The position numbers and the translations under genes were made by a program. The notes under the pieces are model-generated. The model was not told the origin of the DNA and ran no database searches. It saw only the letters and a program-made list of their open reading frames with translations. A DNA stretch of 64,000 bases from Diplonema papillatum (Eukaryota; Euglenozoa; Diplonemea; Diplonemida; Diplonemidae): positions 62,001-126,000 of the forward strand of contig JAPJBO010000632.1 in assembly GCA_030068145.1 (NCBI GenBank), written 5' to 3'. Positions within the stretch are counted from its first letter, which is position 1, and each line of letters begins with the position of its first letter. Shown here in pieces: positions 32,718 to 43,320 of this stretch.

Positions 32718-33866
32718 TACACGGTGCACTGGGCATGCCATTTACTAGTCACTTACTACTGATCTCACTAGTCATATGACTACTGTCAGCAGTAGAATGA
32801 CTGCTGCACTTTATTTCCGCACTAGATGTTCAAACCATGTAATCCGGTCAAAGAAGGGAACACCAGAGCATTGCTAAACCAAGGAGGACATAACGATTTT
32901 GTTGAGTAGGGTGCTGGGGAGACACGCTTGTGTCGGTCCTGTGATGTGCACGGGGCCACCCCCCTTCCCATTGCGGTCTTGCAGCACAGCGGGCTGCGGG
33001 TACGGTCAGCAGCACTGCGGGCTGCCTTCTCAGCTCAGCGGGCTGAGGTTTTACAGCACAGCGGGCTGTCTTCCCGGCACAGCGGGCCGAGGATTTCGTT
33101 TGCCAATACCAGCATCAGCGGGCTGGTGTGCCTGTACGCTTCCTGTGCTGACTCGGGAAGTTCTCGCAACGCGACCAGGGATTTTTAGAGTGCAAGTTCG
33201 CTTAGCTATCTATCTATCCGGGTGTATAGATAATATTAGATTTTTAGGGTGAAATCTTTAGCGGAAAGATAAAGCGAAAGAGAGAGCGAAACCCTTTTTA
33301 GCGTTTATTGTGGTTTAGAGGTTCGGTGTTTTAGGGTCTCCGGTTGACCATTGAGGCTGTGAGGCGGGTGGTATGTGGGTAGTAGGTATGCTTAAATACG
33401 GCTAGCCATGTTTGTAAGTGTTGCGACCGACACCAAGAAGAAATTCGCTTTGAATTTAGTCTTGGGCCCCCCACGCGCATGCATGTTGAGCAGGGGTTGC
33501 CATGCAGCTTTTTGTTGGATAATAAAACCCACACACAAAAAGCTCGCTGGCTCGGGGTTTGCTTCTTCAGTAGTCATTCCTACAAGTGAATGAGTCCACT
33601 TTTGTGGAAAGAAAAGCACTTGCACTCTGAAAAGTACGCCTTATAAAGGGATTCCTTAAAAAATGCAGTCACTAGTAAGAAACAGTGAAAAGAGAGAGAC
33701 GAATTAGAGCAAAGATCACTGGTAAGAATGACTAGTCATGTTACTACTGAAAAGTAAAAGTAAAGAATTTTCAGTAGTGACAAGTCACGTCAAATCAGTT
33801 GTAAGCACTTCTCAGTAGATATGACTAGTAATTACGCTGTTTTTCAAATGACTAGTGCACCGTGTA
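32718..33866. mobile_element. Non-autonomous TIR element with TA target duplication
   Basis: CACGGTGCACT at 32720-32730 is the exact inverse of AGTGCACCGTG at 33854-33864, and both ends are flanked by TA. Subterminal regions on both sides carry repeated ACTAGTCAT words in both orientations. A TA duplication suggests the Tc1/mariner-type group, but the TIR does not begin with the usual CAGT, and no transposase is present. The interior (32812-33570) is an R2 repeat also found at 10430-10870. Confidence 0.7.
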
Positions 33867-34429
33867 TGAGTTCAACGCCGAAGCTCGGTTCACTGCACCG
33901 TGTTTCGATCCGTCAAGCCACGGACACAGAAGACGAGCCACCATCGGCGCGGAACCTGAGTGTCTGACAGGACAGCGGTGTGGGCTTGGTTCGGTCGGCT
34001 CACCCGTCACAGCCAGGGGTTTCAGAGTTAAAGTTCGCTTGAGAATCCGTCGTTTTGTTTTGGATCTTTGGCGGGGTTGGTTTTATTCATTCACTTATTT
34101 GGTTCTCCTTTTCACTTCGACTTTTTCTTTCTGTTTGTTGGAAGAAGGGACTTCGTATAAAAGCTTGCGTGGAGATCCGACTTGAACCGTTTGGTCGCAA
34201 ACGTTCGTTCTTCGAGACCGACCGCTGTGTTGTTCTTTCGCCGTGGTCCGATCATTTAAGCCACGGACACATTAGGTGGACCATAATCAGCGGAGTATCT
34301 GCAGACAAGCCAGCAAGGGATGGATTTCCACACGTTAATTTTTTATGGTAACAAGCTTGCTTGTCTATATCAAAAAGTGTCGGATGGCAGCGTGCTGTGT
34401 GTTAAATCACTCAAAACAGGGTTTACACA

Positions 34430-34617
34430 CGTGCGCACAAAAAAATATATTTCCCCCACAGGTGTGCTTCCACGTGTGGATCCACAGGTACCACATGTGG
34501 ATTTTGATTTAGTTTTCCCCCCACAGGTTGGTCCACATGCGTGGTGTCTAGCCACAAGTCGCCTACATGTGGACCACACGTATTTTCTCTGAGACCGAAA
34601 ACGGAGCGTAAGCCCTG
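34430..34617. repeat. CCACATGTGG-rich stretch with a hAT-like right end
   Basis: It contains many CCACATGTGG and CACACGTGG palindromic words and ends GGAGCGTAAGCCCTG, the same terminus as the element at 37499-37868. The 45 bp at 34570-34615 is an inverted copy of 37500-37545. No matching left end was found here. Confidence 0.6.
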
Positions 34618-34756
34618 GATACAGTAGACATTTCGGGTTTCCGTACCAATTCAGGCTTCCAACACGGTAAAAATCGCCTTTAAAAAAATTCTCGTCAAAA
34701 CTCGCATGACGAATTTAGACGAGAATCTGATACGAAAATCGGGCACGCGGCTGCGT

Positions 34757-35016
34757 GGGGCCGGGGGGATTGCAAGAACGTGCTTGGAATGGGTATGTGC
34801 TCAACACCGCACTGGTCCCGTCTGCGCCGTGTTTGGGTCCTTTAAGCCACGGACACATAAGGAGGACCATCATCAGCGCGGAACCTGAGTGTCTGCAGAC
34901 AGGACTGCGGTGAGAGTCTGGTTTGTCAGGCGGCTGTTCGTAGCTCGTCACAGCCAGGACCACCCGTGCTACAAGAGCACAGGCGAATCCGTCACGGGGG
35001 CCGCGGGGCCGGGGGG
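34757..35016 (+). mobile_element. SINE-F copy with 12-bp target-site duplication
   Basis: The body 34769-35004 starts ATTGCAAGAACGTGCTTGG and ends GGCGAATCCGTCACGGGG, flanked by GGGGCCGGGGGG at 34757-34768 and 35005-35016. Other copies are 38991-39206, 42405-42640 and 25784-26010; partial copies are near 33885-34020, 34190-34320 and 35850-36000. All are in plus orientation. No Pol III box is clearly seen. Confidence 0.8.
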
Positions 35017-36230
35017 CGCATCGAGGAGGAGCATCTTGATGCTCAACCCGTTCTAAGCCAGGTGGAAGACCCTCTGCTCTTTATTAGAGTCAGAGTTCGC
35101 CTGACACCCCGGGGTTTCGAAGTCTCTCTCCGGTGACTATTTTCCTGTGTGCTCCGCGTATACTTAAGGAGGGGGAGGTGGTTACACGAGGTAGTAGTAT
35201 CAATTAGCACGTGTATGTCGTTGATCGTTGGTGGTTTCGGCCATTATTCACTTACATACGGAAGGTCCTCCTCAGTATATTGTGCCATTTTTTAGAGTTA
35301 ATAAATGTCTCAAGGTTCGCTTTGAAACTCCGGGGTTTTTTTGAGTCGCCGGGTGACCTTCGGCAAAAGGGGATATCCTTTATACGCAGCTCCTTCGCAC
35401 ATCTTAAAAAGTGGTGGCTACACTGTCGGAAGAGGTATCGGCGGGTAGCGTTTACGTTGCGATCGTCTGGTTGTTGTAGCCACTCGCCACATAAAACAGC
35501 GCCCCTAGCAACGTTTTTGCGTCTTTGGGTCCTGGCGGGTTCCCTTTTTGTCACGCTGAGAGTTGTAGCCACTTGATGTGACGCCCTTCTTATGTTGAAC
35601 GCTTACGCCCGCCCGCCACTAAACCCAGACTTACCTGTGTTTCGTGTGGGCTACATGCACATTTACCTACCCTTTGATCTATCGCAACTGGCAGTCTCAT
35701 CAAGCATTTCCTACAAAGCGGGTGCTCATACAAATGGTCCGCGTACTGGTTTATGCCCGGGGCAAAGTCTGCACTGCTTGGTCGCCTTTTCGATTTCCAC
35801 TGATTCGTGCAGGCAGCATGTCACATACGCGAAAAATGGGCAGATGGCAAGACCGTGCTTTAGGAAGAAGTTGTGTACAACAAACCGGCAACAAGGCCTG
35901 TATGCACCGTGTTTGCGTCCTTTTAAAGCAACGGCCACATTGGGCGGACCATCAGCAGCGCGTTAACCTGAGAGTCTGCGAGGTTTGAGTCTGGCTTGTC
36001 AAGGGGGGGGGGGGGGGGGGGGGGGGCGAATTGGCTCATGCACTCGGTTCTTGTTGAGCAAGCCGGTGCTTTCATCCCCATATATGTCCCCAGTCCGTAA
36101 AGCTTAAAGGAGTTCAGATGCTTCTGACTGGTCCATTCTTCCTTTTCGTTTTGTTTTGGTTGGGTATTTCTTGAAGGTATCACAAGCTTCTGGCAAAAAT
36201 ACTCGGAGTTTGCCTATTTCAGCAGAATAG
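35017..36230. other. Repeat mosaic without a gene
   Basis: 35085-35330 is family R. 35592-35733 is the 3' part of a SINE-B copy. 35850-36000 is partial SINE-F. A G homopolymer of about 24 bp is at 36003-36026. Nothing coding is supported. Confidence 0.6.
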
Positions 36231-36540
36231 ATGGTGTGTGATCCACGGTAGAAAACTTAACTTCCCATACTCACCCAAATAGGGTGAAATGGCGATTTCT
36301 GGCGATTTTCTGCGTTTAGTACTTCCCGTGAACTTCCCAAGTACTTCCCGGGTACACCCCTTGTAGTGGTTAAACGCTCGCAGGCTCATGTCAGACACAG
36401 CGATCTTCTACTACCCGTCTTGAACCAAGGAGTCTAACACGTGTGCGAGGCTTAGGGTGTCAAACCCACAAGCCGCACTGAAAGGGAGATGTGCCAATCC
36501 TTGAGGACAGCACAGCCAAGTAGGGCCACCGGATCACACC
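36231..36540. mobile_element. MITE (TIR GTGTGATCC) carrying an LSU rRNA fragment
   Basis: The left end GGTGTGTGATCC and right end GGATCACACC form the same TIR as the 159-bp element at 39434-39592, and the inner flanks match that element (GAAAACTTAACTTCCC; CAAGTA-GG-C-A-CGGATC). About 155 bp between GGGTACACCCC and CAAGTAGGGCC are absent from the other copy; they are rRNA-derived (next entry). Confidence 0.8.
36361..36518 (+). rRNA. LSU rRNA fragment inside a MITE
   Basis: CCCGTCTTGAACCAAGGAGT followed by CTAACACGTGTGCGAG corresponds to the conserved LSU segment GACCCGTCTTGAAACACGGACCAAGG (five or so bases lost) and what follows. It continues into CCGCACTGAAAGGGAGATGT and GCCAATCCTTGAGGAC, which overlap the fragment at 12657-12942. 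Orientation is plus, opposite to the other fragments. Confidence 0.8.
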
Positions 36541-36631
36541 GGAAACAGTGCAGTAAATGTTGCAACGCGGTCTCTTCAGAGTGAAAGTTCGCTTGAGGAT
36601 CGGGGTTGTTGCAGTCTCCGGGGTGACCGTC

Positions 36632-36840
36632 GGTCGCGTTTTTTTTCCACGTTAAGCGAGGTTTTATTGATGACCTGGAAGCCTGGCATGCGACCTTCGT
36701 GGGCGTGTTGCTGCTTCGCCACCTTCACTTGTGGGTCTTGCGGGTCCTCTAGCCTCCATGCCTCTGACCTTGCAAGCACAAAAAGTTTTCACCAGAAACT
36801 CCTGTGGTTAAAAAACCGTTTTTAACCGGCCTGTTTTGAG
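36632..36840. repeat. Dispersed repeat R3 (ACGTTGAGCGAGGTTTTTTG family)
   Basis: This is repeated at 37930-38150, and reversed at 44245-44400. It ends CTTTTTAACCGGCCTGT, and at 38150 that end joins the SSU rRNA fragment directly. Confidence 0.75.
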
Positions 36841-36869
36841 AATATCGTTTTGGTGAAGAAATGCGTAGT

Positions 36870-37140
36870 TTCAGAGTTAGAGTGAAAGTTCGCTTGAAAC
36901 TCCGGGGTTTTAAAGTCTCCGGGTGACCTTCGTCGTTAAGGGAAGATATCATTTGTGCTCTGAGTGTCGTAAGAGTGGTGGTTACACGAGGTAAGAGGAT
37001 CGGTGGGTACCTTGGTTGTTGGTCATTGGTGGTTTCGGCCATTGTCCACATACCTTACTTACGGTAGGCCCTCCTCAGTATGGTGCCGTAGTGGGTGACT
37101 GTCTGTCTTCTTGGTACTGGCTGACCGTCTCTTTTCGTGT
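36870..37140 (+). repeat. Repeat family R, near-full copy
   Basis: From GAGTGAAAGTTCGCTTGAAA to CTGGCTGACCGTCTCTTTTC; the most complete copy together with 32440-32700. 37141-37490 that follows has no recognisable feature. Confidence 0.85.
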
Positions 37141-37490
37141 ATTTGTGGTGCTGCTTGTGGTTTGCGCAGGTTGAATATCCGTAACTATATCGTATTGCAA
37201 TACGGGTGGGGTGCTCCAATTAACGTAGCAAGGTGTTTTGTTTTATTCTTTTACTTGTTTGTTGTCGACAACATTAAGAAACAATTTTTTTAACCGTGCA
37301 GGATAATCCCTGGGGGGTTCTTTTTCTTTCTTGGTTTCTGTTTTTTTCTTTCCTTTTCTGCCTGCTCCCATCGAGATATCTAAGACGGTAACTATTTCGG
37401 GTTTAGAGTGCGGTAGCGTGATGCGATGAGAAGCTACTTTTCAAGGTTCGCTTCCTTTTGGATACCCCGGTCCTGAGATCTTTTATTTTT

Positions 37491-37876
37491 ATAAGCACCA
37501 GGGCTTACGCTCCGTTTTCGGCCTCAGAGAAAATACGTGTGGTCCACGTGGGCGCTTAAGGTTCGAGGGGAAAAAACCTTTCCCCTTATGTGCGACATCC
37601 TTCGTTGAACGCTTTGCCCTGGACGTTTGTTTCTTAGTACAGGGCGCAAGGAACGCCGTGGAAGGAATAGCGTCGCTAGGTAGCTACTGGACTTTGGCGA
37701 CACCTGGTTGTGCGGCCTTGTCCACTAGTGGGCCTGGACTCCCCTGCATGTGGACCAATAAATCAGAATCCACATGTGGTACCTGTGGATCCACACGTGG
37801 GGGAACAGAATCCAAAAAGAAGTAACGTGTGGAAATCCACACGTTCCACACGTGGAGCGTAAGCCCTGATAAGCGC
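37491..37876. mobile_element. Non-autonomous hAT-like element with 8-bp target duplication
   Basis: TIR CAGGGCTTACGCTCC (37499-37513) is exactly inverted at 37854-37868. Flanks are ATAAGCAC (37491-37498) and ATAAGCGC (37869-37876), an 8-bp target duplication with one change. Starting with CAGGG and having an 8-bp duplication fits the hAT superfamily. Internal CCACATGTGG/CCACACGTGG words could be subterminal transposase sites. The element is 370 bp and has no ORF. Confidence 0.75.
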
Positions 37877-38150
37877 CAGGGATTATTCTGATCTCCCGAA
37901 ATTCGGGAACATCATGGTTAAAAAGTCTGTAGCATGGCCGGAAAGACTTTTTTTTTTTCCACGTTGAGCGAGGTTTTTTTGATGACCTGTAAGCCTGGTA
38001 TGCGACCTTCGTGGGCGTGTTTCTGATTCGCCACTTTGTTGTAGACCCACTTGTGGGTCTTGCGGGTCCTCTAGCCTGTGTCACTGGCCTTGCAAGCACA
38101 AATTCTTTTCACCAGAAACTCCTGGTTAAAAAACTTTTTTAACCGGCCTG

Positions 38151-38402
38151 TAAGTATCAGCCTTGCGAATGTACTCCCCCCTGAACCCATAATCTTTGAT
38201 TTCTCGTTCGGGGAGTGCTGTGGGAGCCAAAATGACTTCCCGACCCTGAGACGGCATCGTTTACAGCAGTGGACTATGACGGTATCTGATCATCTTGGAT
38301 CCCCACGCTCTCGTTCTTGATTAATGAAGACATTCTTGTCGAATGCTTTCGCAGAAGCTCGTCTTTCTACGATCTAAGAATTTCACCTCTGACGTAGGAG
38401 TA
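38151..38402 (-). rRNA. Fragment of nuclear SSU (18S) rRNA, central/3' region
   Basis: Reverse-complemented it reads GTCAGAGGTGAAATTCTTAG, CTGCGAAAGCATTCGACAAG, TTCATTAATCAAGAACGAGA, GATGATCAGATACCGTCATA, GTAAACGATGCCG, and GAGAAATCAAAG...GGGTTC...GGGGGGAGTA, then CGCAAGGCTGA. These are standard SSU landmarks in order (helices about 24-30). Some normally invariant positions are changed, so it is likely a pseudogene or a very divergent SSU. It is fused at 38403 to LSU sequence. Confidence 0.92.
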
Positions 38403-38579
38403 CATACTACCACGGACCTCACCAGGATTTCTCCCGGCTTCGTCCTATCCAGGCATAGTTCACCATCTTTCGGGTCCCAACAAGTGTACTTAACCTCAAG
38501 GTTTGTGCCCAGTAGATCAAGATCGTGCGTGTGCTGCGTCCTCAAGGATTGGCACATCTCCCTTTCAGCGCGGCTCCGC
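38403..38579 (-). rRNA. LSU rRNA fragment fused to the SSU fragment
   Basis: Reverse-complemented it contains CCGAAAGATGGTGAACTATG, ACGAAGCCGGGAGAAATCCT and the upstream GGGAGATGTGCCAATCCTTG. It is the same LSU region as 12770-12930 but ends within GGTGAGGTCCGTGG, where the SSU piece begins. Such an LSU-to-SSU order does not occur in a normal rDNA unit. Confidence 0.88.
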
Positions 38580-38978
38580 CTTATTATGCAGGTACAGCAT
38601 CTTTCACTTTTGCTGCTTCTGTCCAAAGTAGCCAACCCGCGGTGTCGTAAAGTCGTGGCCAGTCAAAGAAGCCACCTCCTCTTCCCTCGAGAGTTTCCCC
38701 AGACAACGGGCAAAAGGTGTGCCAAAAACAGTAGAAAGTGGACGGAGAATGGCGATCAATCGCCCGCGAGGAAAGTTTGCACGAGAGAGCGGCAGCTCGC
38801 AAAACGCGTGGTCCCCTGCGTGTTTACCCGCGTTGTGGGTTTGACACCCTAAGTCCAATGCATTGTCAACACAAAAAGGAGGCGGCATCGCTGAATCCGG
38901 AACGTAGGACTTCTGCCGTAGGTACCACCAACCAGCTAACGGGGGTGTGCGGCGTTGCGCGCTCGGCCAGCACGCGGC

Positions 38979-39218
38979 CCACCCCGGTGGATTGCAAGAA
39001 CGGGATTAGAATGGGTATGTGCTCAAAACCGCACTGGTCCCGTCTGCGCCGTGTTTCGGTCCTTTAAGCCACGGACCATCATCAGCGCGGAACCTGAGTG
39101 TCTGCAGACAGGATAGCGGTGTGAGTCTGGTTTGTCAGGCGGCTGTCGGTAGCTCGTCACAGCCAGGATCACCCGTTCTACTAGAGCACAGGCGAATCCG
39201 AACGGGACCACCCGGTGG
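38979..39218 (+). mobile_element. SINE-F copy with probable target-site duplication
   Basis: The body starts ATTGCAAGAACGGGATTAG and ends GGCGAATCCGAACGGG. Flanks are CCACCCCGGTGG and ACCACCCGGTGG, consistent with a duplication differing by one base. Confidence 0.7.
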
Positions 39219-39433
39219 AGGGGCCTCCGGCAGCCATCTCACGCACCCGCGGTGTGTGTGTCCTGAAGCTGAGGCGAGCGATCGCACACGAGCGCATTCT
39301 ACTGCGAGGCCTCAGTTTCAGAATTGGTTGTACCCGCCTGGTGGCGGTCTGTAGCCGCTGTTGCCCGGGTAGTTGACGTTCTGTGGGAATTGCGCGTTGC
39401 GATGACGGGGGGGGGGGGGGAAATCTTAGTTTA

Positions 39434-39592
39434 ATGGTGTGATCCACAGTGGAAAACTTAACTTCCCAAGTACACCCCAAATAAGGCAAAATGGCAATTT
39501 CTGGCGATTCTTTGCATTTCATACATCCTGTGACTTCCCAAGTACCTTCCGAGTATACTGTACACCCAAGTAAGGCTATCGGATCACACCAT
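39434..39592. mobile_element. MITE, 159 bp, TIR ATGGTGTGATCC
   Basis: Perfect 12-bp terminal inverted repeats ATGGTGTGATCC and GGATCACACCAT. The interior has several CTTCCCAAGTAC words. It is the uninterrupted relative of 36231-36540. A target duplication is unclear (TTA/ATA). A G run (39406-39420) lies just upstream. Confidence 0.85.
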
Positions 39593-39751
39593 ATAATGTT
39601 TAGGCAGGACACTGCCTCTCGTTCATGTTCGATGCTAGCACATACAATAAAAACCATCTCACAAAAAGCTCGCTACGCTGGGTCGCAAAGAGCGTAAGAT
39701 TCCGGAGGTAGGGTATGAAACCTTGAGGGATTAGTCCTCTTTATACTTTTT

Positions 39752-40069
39752 TTCCCCCGCGGTGTACCAGGGAAAGCCTGCTACACGGGAGCCAAGCTTC
39801 ACGTGTTCGGCGGTACTGCAGAGCCACGGGCCTACGGGTCAAGTGGCTACCGATTTCCCAAACTAAAGCATCAAGGCTTGGCGCACCTTGGGGCTTGGCG
39901 CTCGCGCTGAACACAAGCTCGTCGAGACGGTCAGCCACAGGGCAGAGCGGACGGGGTTGTGGCACTGTGCTGCCTCCGACTCAAGCCTTGCAAGCTGTGG
40001 TTGACCGTCACGCTCCTGGACCCGGAGCGGCCTGTTTCGTTTTTCTTCTTCTTTCTTCCCCCGCGGTGT
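39752..40069 (+). mobile_element. SINE-A copy with 14-bp target-site duplication
   Basis: The body runs from ACCAGGGAAAGCCTGCTAC to GGACCCGGAGCGGCC plus a TTC-rich tail. TTCCCCCGCGGTGT is present at 39752-39765 and exactly again at 40056-40069. Confidence 0.9.
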
Positions 40070-40244
40070 TGCGCGCACCTCGTTCTTCGTCGCGGTGATC
40101 TACCGGGTGTCAAAGCCTCCGAACAGTGTAAATGCATACTCCACTCATCGGCATCATATTGCTGTTGCTAGGCGGCATAGACTGGAACGGAGGCATGTTG
40201 TTGAACTGTTGTGTGGGTGCAGCTACATGTCAGGACACAAGATG

Positions 40245-40480
40245 AAAAATACTCGAGGGGCTGCATTGTGCATACTTCGAAGGAGGCTAGAGGGGGAGAA
40301 AACAATACAACTACAAAGTGGGTCTTTTGTTGAACGCTTGCGCCCGCCGCTAAACCCAGATTCACCTGTGTTTCGTGCGGGCTGCAGCACATCTACCTTC
40401 TCCGACATATTTCGCAACTGGCGGCCTCCTCCAAGTAACTTCCTACAAGATGCTTATGCAGATGCTTATACAAAAAGAAA
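40245..40480 (+). repeat. SINE-B, full but diverged copy
   Basis: From AAAAATACTCGAGGGGCTGC to GATGCTTATACAAAAA. The 3' region has a small internal duplication (GATGCTTATGCAGATGCTTA). Confidence 0.85.
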
Positions 40481-40549
40481 CGTGCACAAAAACAAGGGGG
40501 CCATTGCTTCCTCGACCCATTCTCAAACCTTCACTTGGGCGTGAGCTCG

Positions 40550-41230
40550 GGATTACTATAGTATACGGTAGGAACGGGAGCATTCGGGTGGGTTGAGAGG
40601 CGGGTCTTCGAAGACTGAGCTATCAATATCTTACTATCTGTGCAGTCTATCGTCACAGATTGTTGCTGCATATCAAGTTCCAACTATCTATAAAACTATT
40701 GCGGTTGACTGAGGGAATAGGAGCAAGACGCATGGCTAGATGAGCACGACCACCTCGAATAGACACCAGGAGAATTCGGGGTGGAGCTGGCTTCTACAAC
40801 TAGTAATATTCCGGCAAAAGGTAGCACTCCTCAACTAGCCCGAGCCAGCAGGATCAAATCAACTTGTTTGAGATGGAGATGCACGAGCCCTACCGGAGGA
40901 AGGGGCCGACAAAAGCCCCATAGAGCCAGCAGTGCGTGAGGCCAGAAGACGCCAGCTCCAATTCCCAACTAGCTACCGACTACCAAATACAGAATTACCT
41001 ATACGGTGGGAACCGCATCAAAGCGCATGGCAGGATGAGCACACCACCCGAGCGTACAACAGGCAGAATTCGGGTGGGTTGAGAGGCGGATCTTCTAAGA
41101 CTTGGTTCTTCTCGATTACTTTTTGATGCCGCGGCGAACTCGAGTGCCCAAGCCAAGATCCGAGTGCAATGGCCGAAGACTTTAGCCGAGACCGAGTGCG
41201 ATGAGGCCAGAAGCTAGCTGCCGATTCCTT
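40550..41230 (+). mobile_element. Remnants of VIPER/TATE-like terminal repeats
   Basis: In the orientation opposite to the element at 2541-6430, A-type repeats are recognisable at about 40556-40620 (TAGTATACGGTAGGAACG, CATTCGGGTGGGTTGAG), 40700-40790 and 40995-41105. B-type ends lie at about 40870-40970 (CCAGCTCCAATTCC) and 41198-41226 (CCAGAAGCTAGCTGCCGATT). No ORF is left. The A-B-A-B order suggests leftover split repeats after recombination. No TAG array adjoins. Confidence 0.65.
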
Positions 41231-41987
41231 GATTGAACCCTGACCAGGCCTTACGTTCAGCATGCTGAACGTACTGACGTCCAGCACGCTAATTTTCTTA
41301 GTTCTTTTGTACACATGCTGAATCAGTACGCGTACACGTGCTGAAATCAGTACGTTATCAGCACGTTCTACCTTTTCTGCAGATTCATCTGGGGAATCAA
41401 CCACAGTACCGGGGATTCTGGTCGGCAGATCCTGCTGTTGCTTGCCGCCGCGACACTGGAGGGTTGAGGCCGGAGAGGAGGCAGAGGCAAAGACATGCAA
41501 CACTGGCAGGTGAGCCCCCTATGCTCTATTTCTTTTTTGCCTGACCCTACGTACTGATTTTCAGTAGGTATTTAACTCCAAGACAAAAGAGCTGCGTAAG
41601 CCCTGACCCTGACGTAGAATCCTGGTTCTAAGTGGGCCACTTCTGGTAAGCAGGACTGGCGACGCGGGATGAACCGAGAGCTGACTTAAGGTGTCCGAGT
41701 GATCGCTCATCAGATCCCACAAAGGGTGTCGGTTCATCTTGACAGCAGGACGGTGGCCGTGGAAGTCGGCATCCGATAATGAGTGTGTAACAACTCACCT
41801 GCCGAAAGCACCGCACGTGGAAGGTGGGGGGATGCGAGAGAGCTGTGACGTTGTTTATGGCGTACCTGTTGGAGAGAAGGGTTGCCAGGGTGAGGCGGCT
41901 CGTCAAGCTTCATTCGCGACACGTGCTGCTGGTGTTGCTGCTGCTGTTGAGGCTGTGTCTGTATGGTGTGCGTTAAAGTGCACGGCT

Positions 41988-42301
41988 GCAAATGGGCAAT
42001 GTCTGGAAAAAGAAAAAGGAAAAAGGCCGCCCCGGGTCCAGGAACGTGACGGTCAACCACAGCTTGCAACGCTTAGTCGGAGGGTGCTACAACCTCATCC
42101 GCTCTGCCCTGTAGCTGACCGTTTCGACGAGCTTATGTAGCCCCAAGCCCCAAGGTGCGCCACGCCTCGATGCTTTAGTTTGGGAAATCGGTAGCCACTT
42201 GACCCGTAGGCCCGTGGCTCTGCAGTACCGCCGAACACGTGAAGCTTGGCTCCCGTGTAGCAGGCTTTCCCTGGTACCTAAAGGCAAATGGGTAGTGTCT
42301 G
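41988..42301 (-). mobile_element. SINE-A copy with 18-bp target-site duplication
   Basis: A minus-oriented copy (AAAAAGGCCGC...CTTTCCCTGGTACC on the plus strand). Flanks are GCAAATGGGCAATGTCTG (41988-42005) and GCAAATGGGTAGTGTCTG (42284-42301), two differences. Confidence 0.88.
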
Positions 42302-42404
42302 AAGAGAAGTATAGCCCACTTGTCACTTTTCACCAGTCGGCGTTGAGTTCCCGACACGCTGCTTTTGCATGTTTGATGCTGGCGGCAAGCCTTCTTCGAA
42401 GGGG

Positions 42405-42640
42405 GGAACTGCAAGAACGTGCTTGGAATGGATGTGCACTCAACACCGCACTGGTCCCGTCTGCGCCGTGCTTCGGTCCTTTAAGCCACGGACACATAAG
42501 GCGGACCATCATCAGCGCGGAACCTGAGAGTCTGCAGACAGGACTGCGGTGTGAGTCTGGTTTGTCAGGCGGCTGTTCGTCGCTCGCCACAGCCAGGACC
42601 ACCCGTGCTACTAGAGCACAGGCGAATCCGTCACGGGGAG
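42405..42640 (+). repeat. SINE-F, full copy
   Basis: From ACTGCAAGAACGTGCTTGG to GGCGAATCCGTCACGGGG. Flanking GGGG-rich sequence makes any duplication ambiguous. Confidence 0.8.
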
Positions 42641-42899
42641 GAGGCCCCTACAACCGTCTGATTAGTTACTCAGGGCCCCCGCCCAGATCGTGACCGCGAC
42701 TCGCTAGGCAGCACTGACCTGTCTTCTTTTTACGGTGCAGGGGAGGGGGTACTAGCCGAATGAAGCAACAGACTTTCCAAAAGAAGCAGAAGCACACCGA
42801 CTGCAAGTTCACCAACTGCACAGAGCCGGCTTGCACGAAGCTCGAATGGCCTCTCGCGTTGACGTACGGAACACCTATGTTAGTTTGTTTGACTTTTCC

Positions 42900-43050
42900 G
42901 TGGCGTAGTCCACACATCGGGGCTTGGCCCTTGCGCTGAACACAAGCTCGTAGAGACTGAGAAGACGAGGTTGTGGCACTGTGCTGCCTTCGACTCAAGC
43001 TTTGCGAGCTATGGTCGGCTGTCACGTTCCTGGACCCGGTGCGGCCTTAT
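42900..43050 (+). repeat. SINE-A, 3' partial copy
   Basis: Contains GGGGCTTGGCCCTTGCGCTG and the AAGCTTTGCGAGCTATGGTC to GGACCCGGTGCGGCC end; the 5' third is missing. Confidence 0.7.
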
Positions 43051-43061
43051 TCTTCTTCTTC

Positions 43062-43320
43062 GCTGATTCCCGTGAGAGACTACTAGCAATGCTATCCCTG
43101 GGTCCGGCACAGAAGTGCCACACTGGGATCAAGAACTTCGTGTTCGCTGATTCCCGTGAGAGATTACTAGCAATGCTATCCCTGGGTCCGGCACAGAAGT
43201 GCCACACTGGGATCAAGAACTTCGTGTTCGCTGATTCCGTGAGAGATTACTAGCAATGCTATCCCTGGGTCCGGCACAGAAGTGCCACACTGGGATCAAG
43301 AACTTCGTGAACGAAGTGAG
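43062..43320. repeat. Tandem triplication, unit about 84 bp
   Basis: CGCTGATTCCCGTGAGAGA...GATCAAGAACTTCGTGTT occurs three times almost identically. The third unit lacks one C. One unit reads open on both strands, giving the short ORFs seen. Confidence 0.92.
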
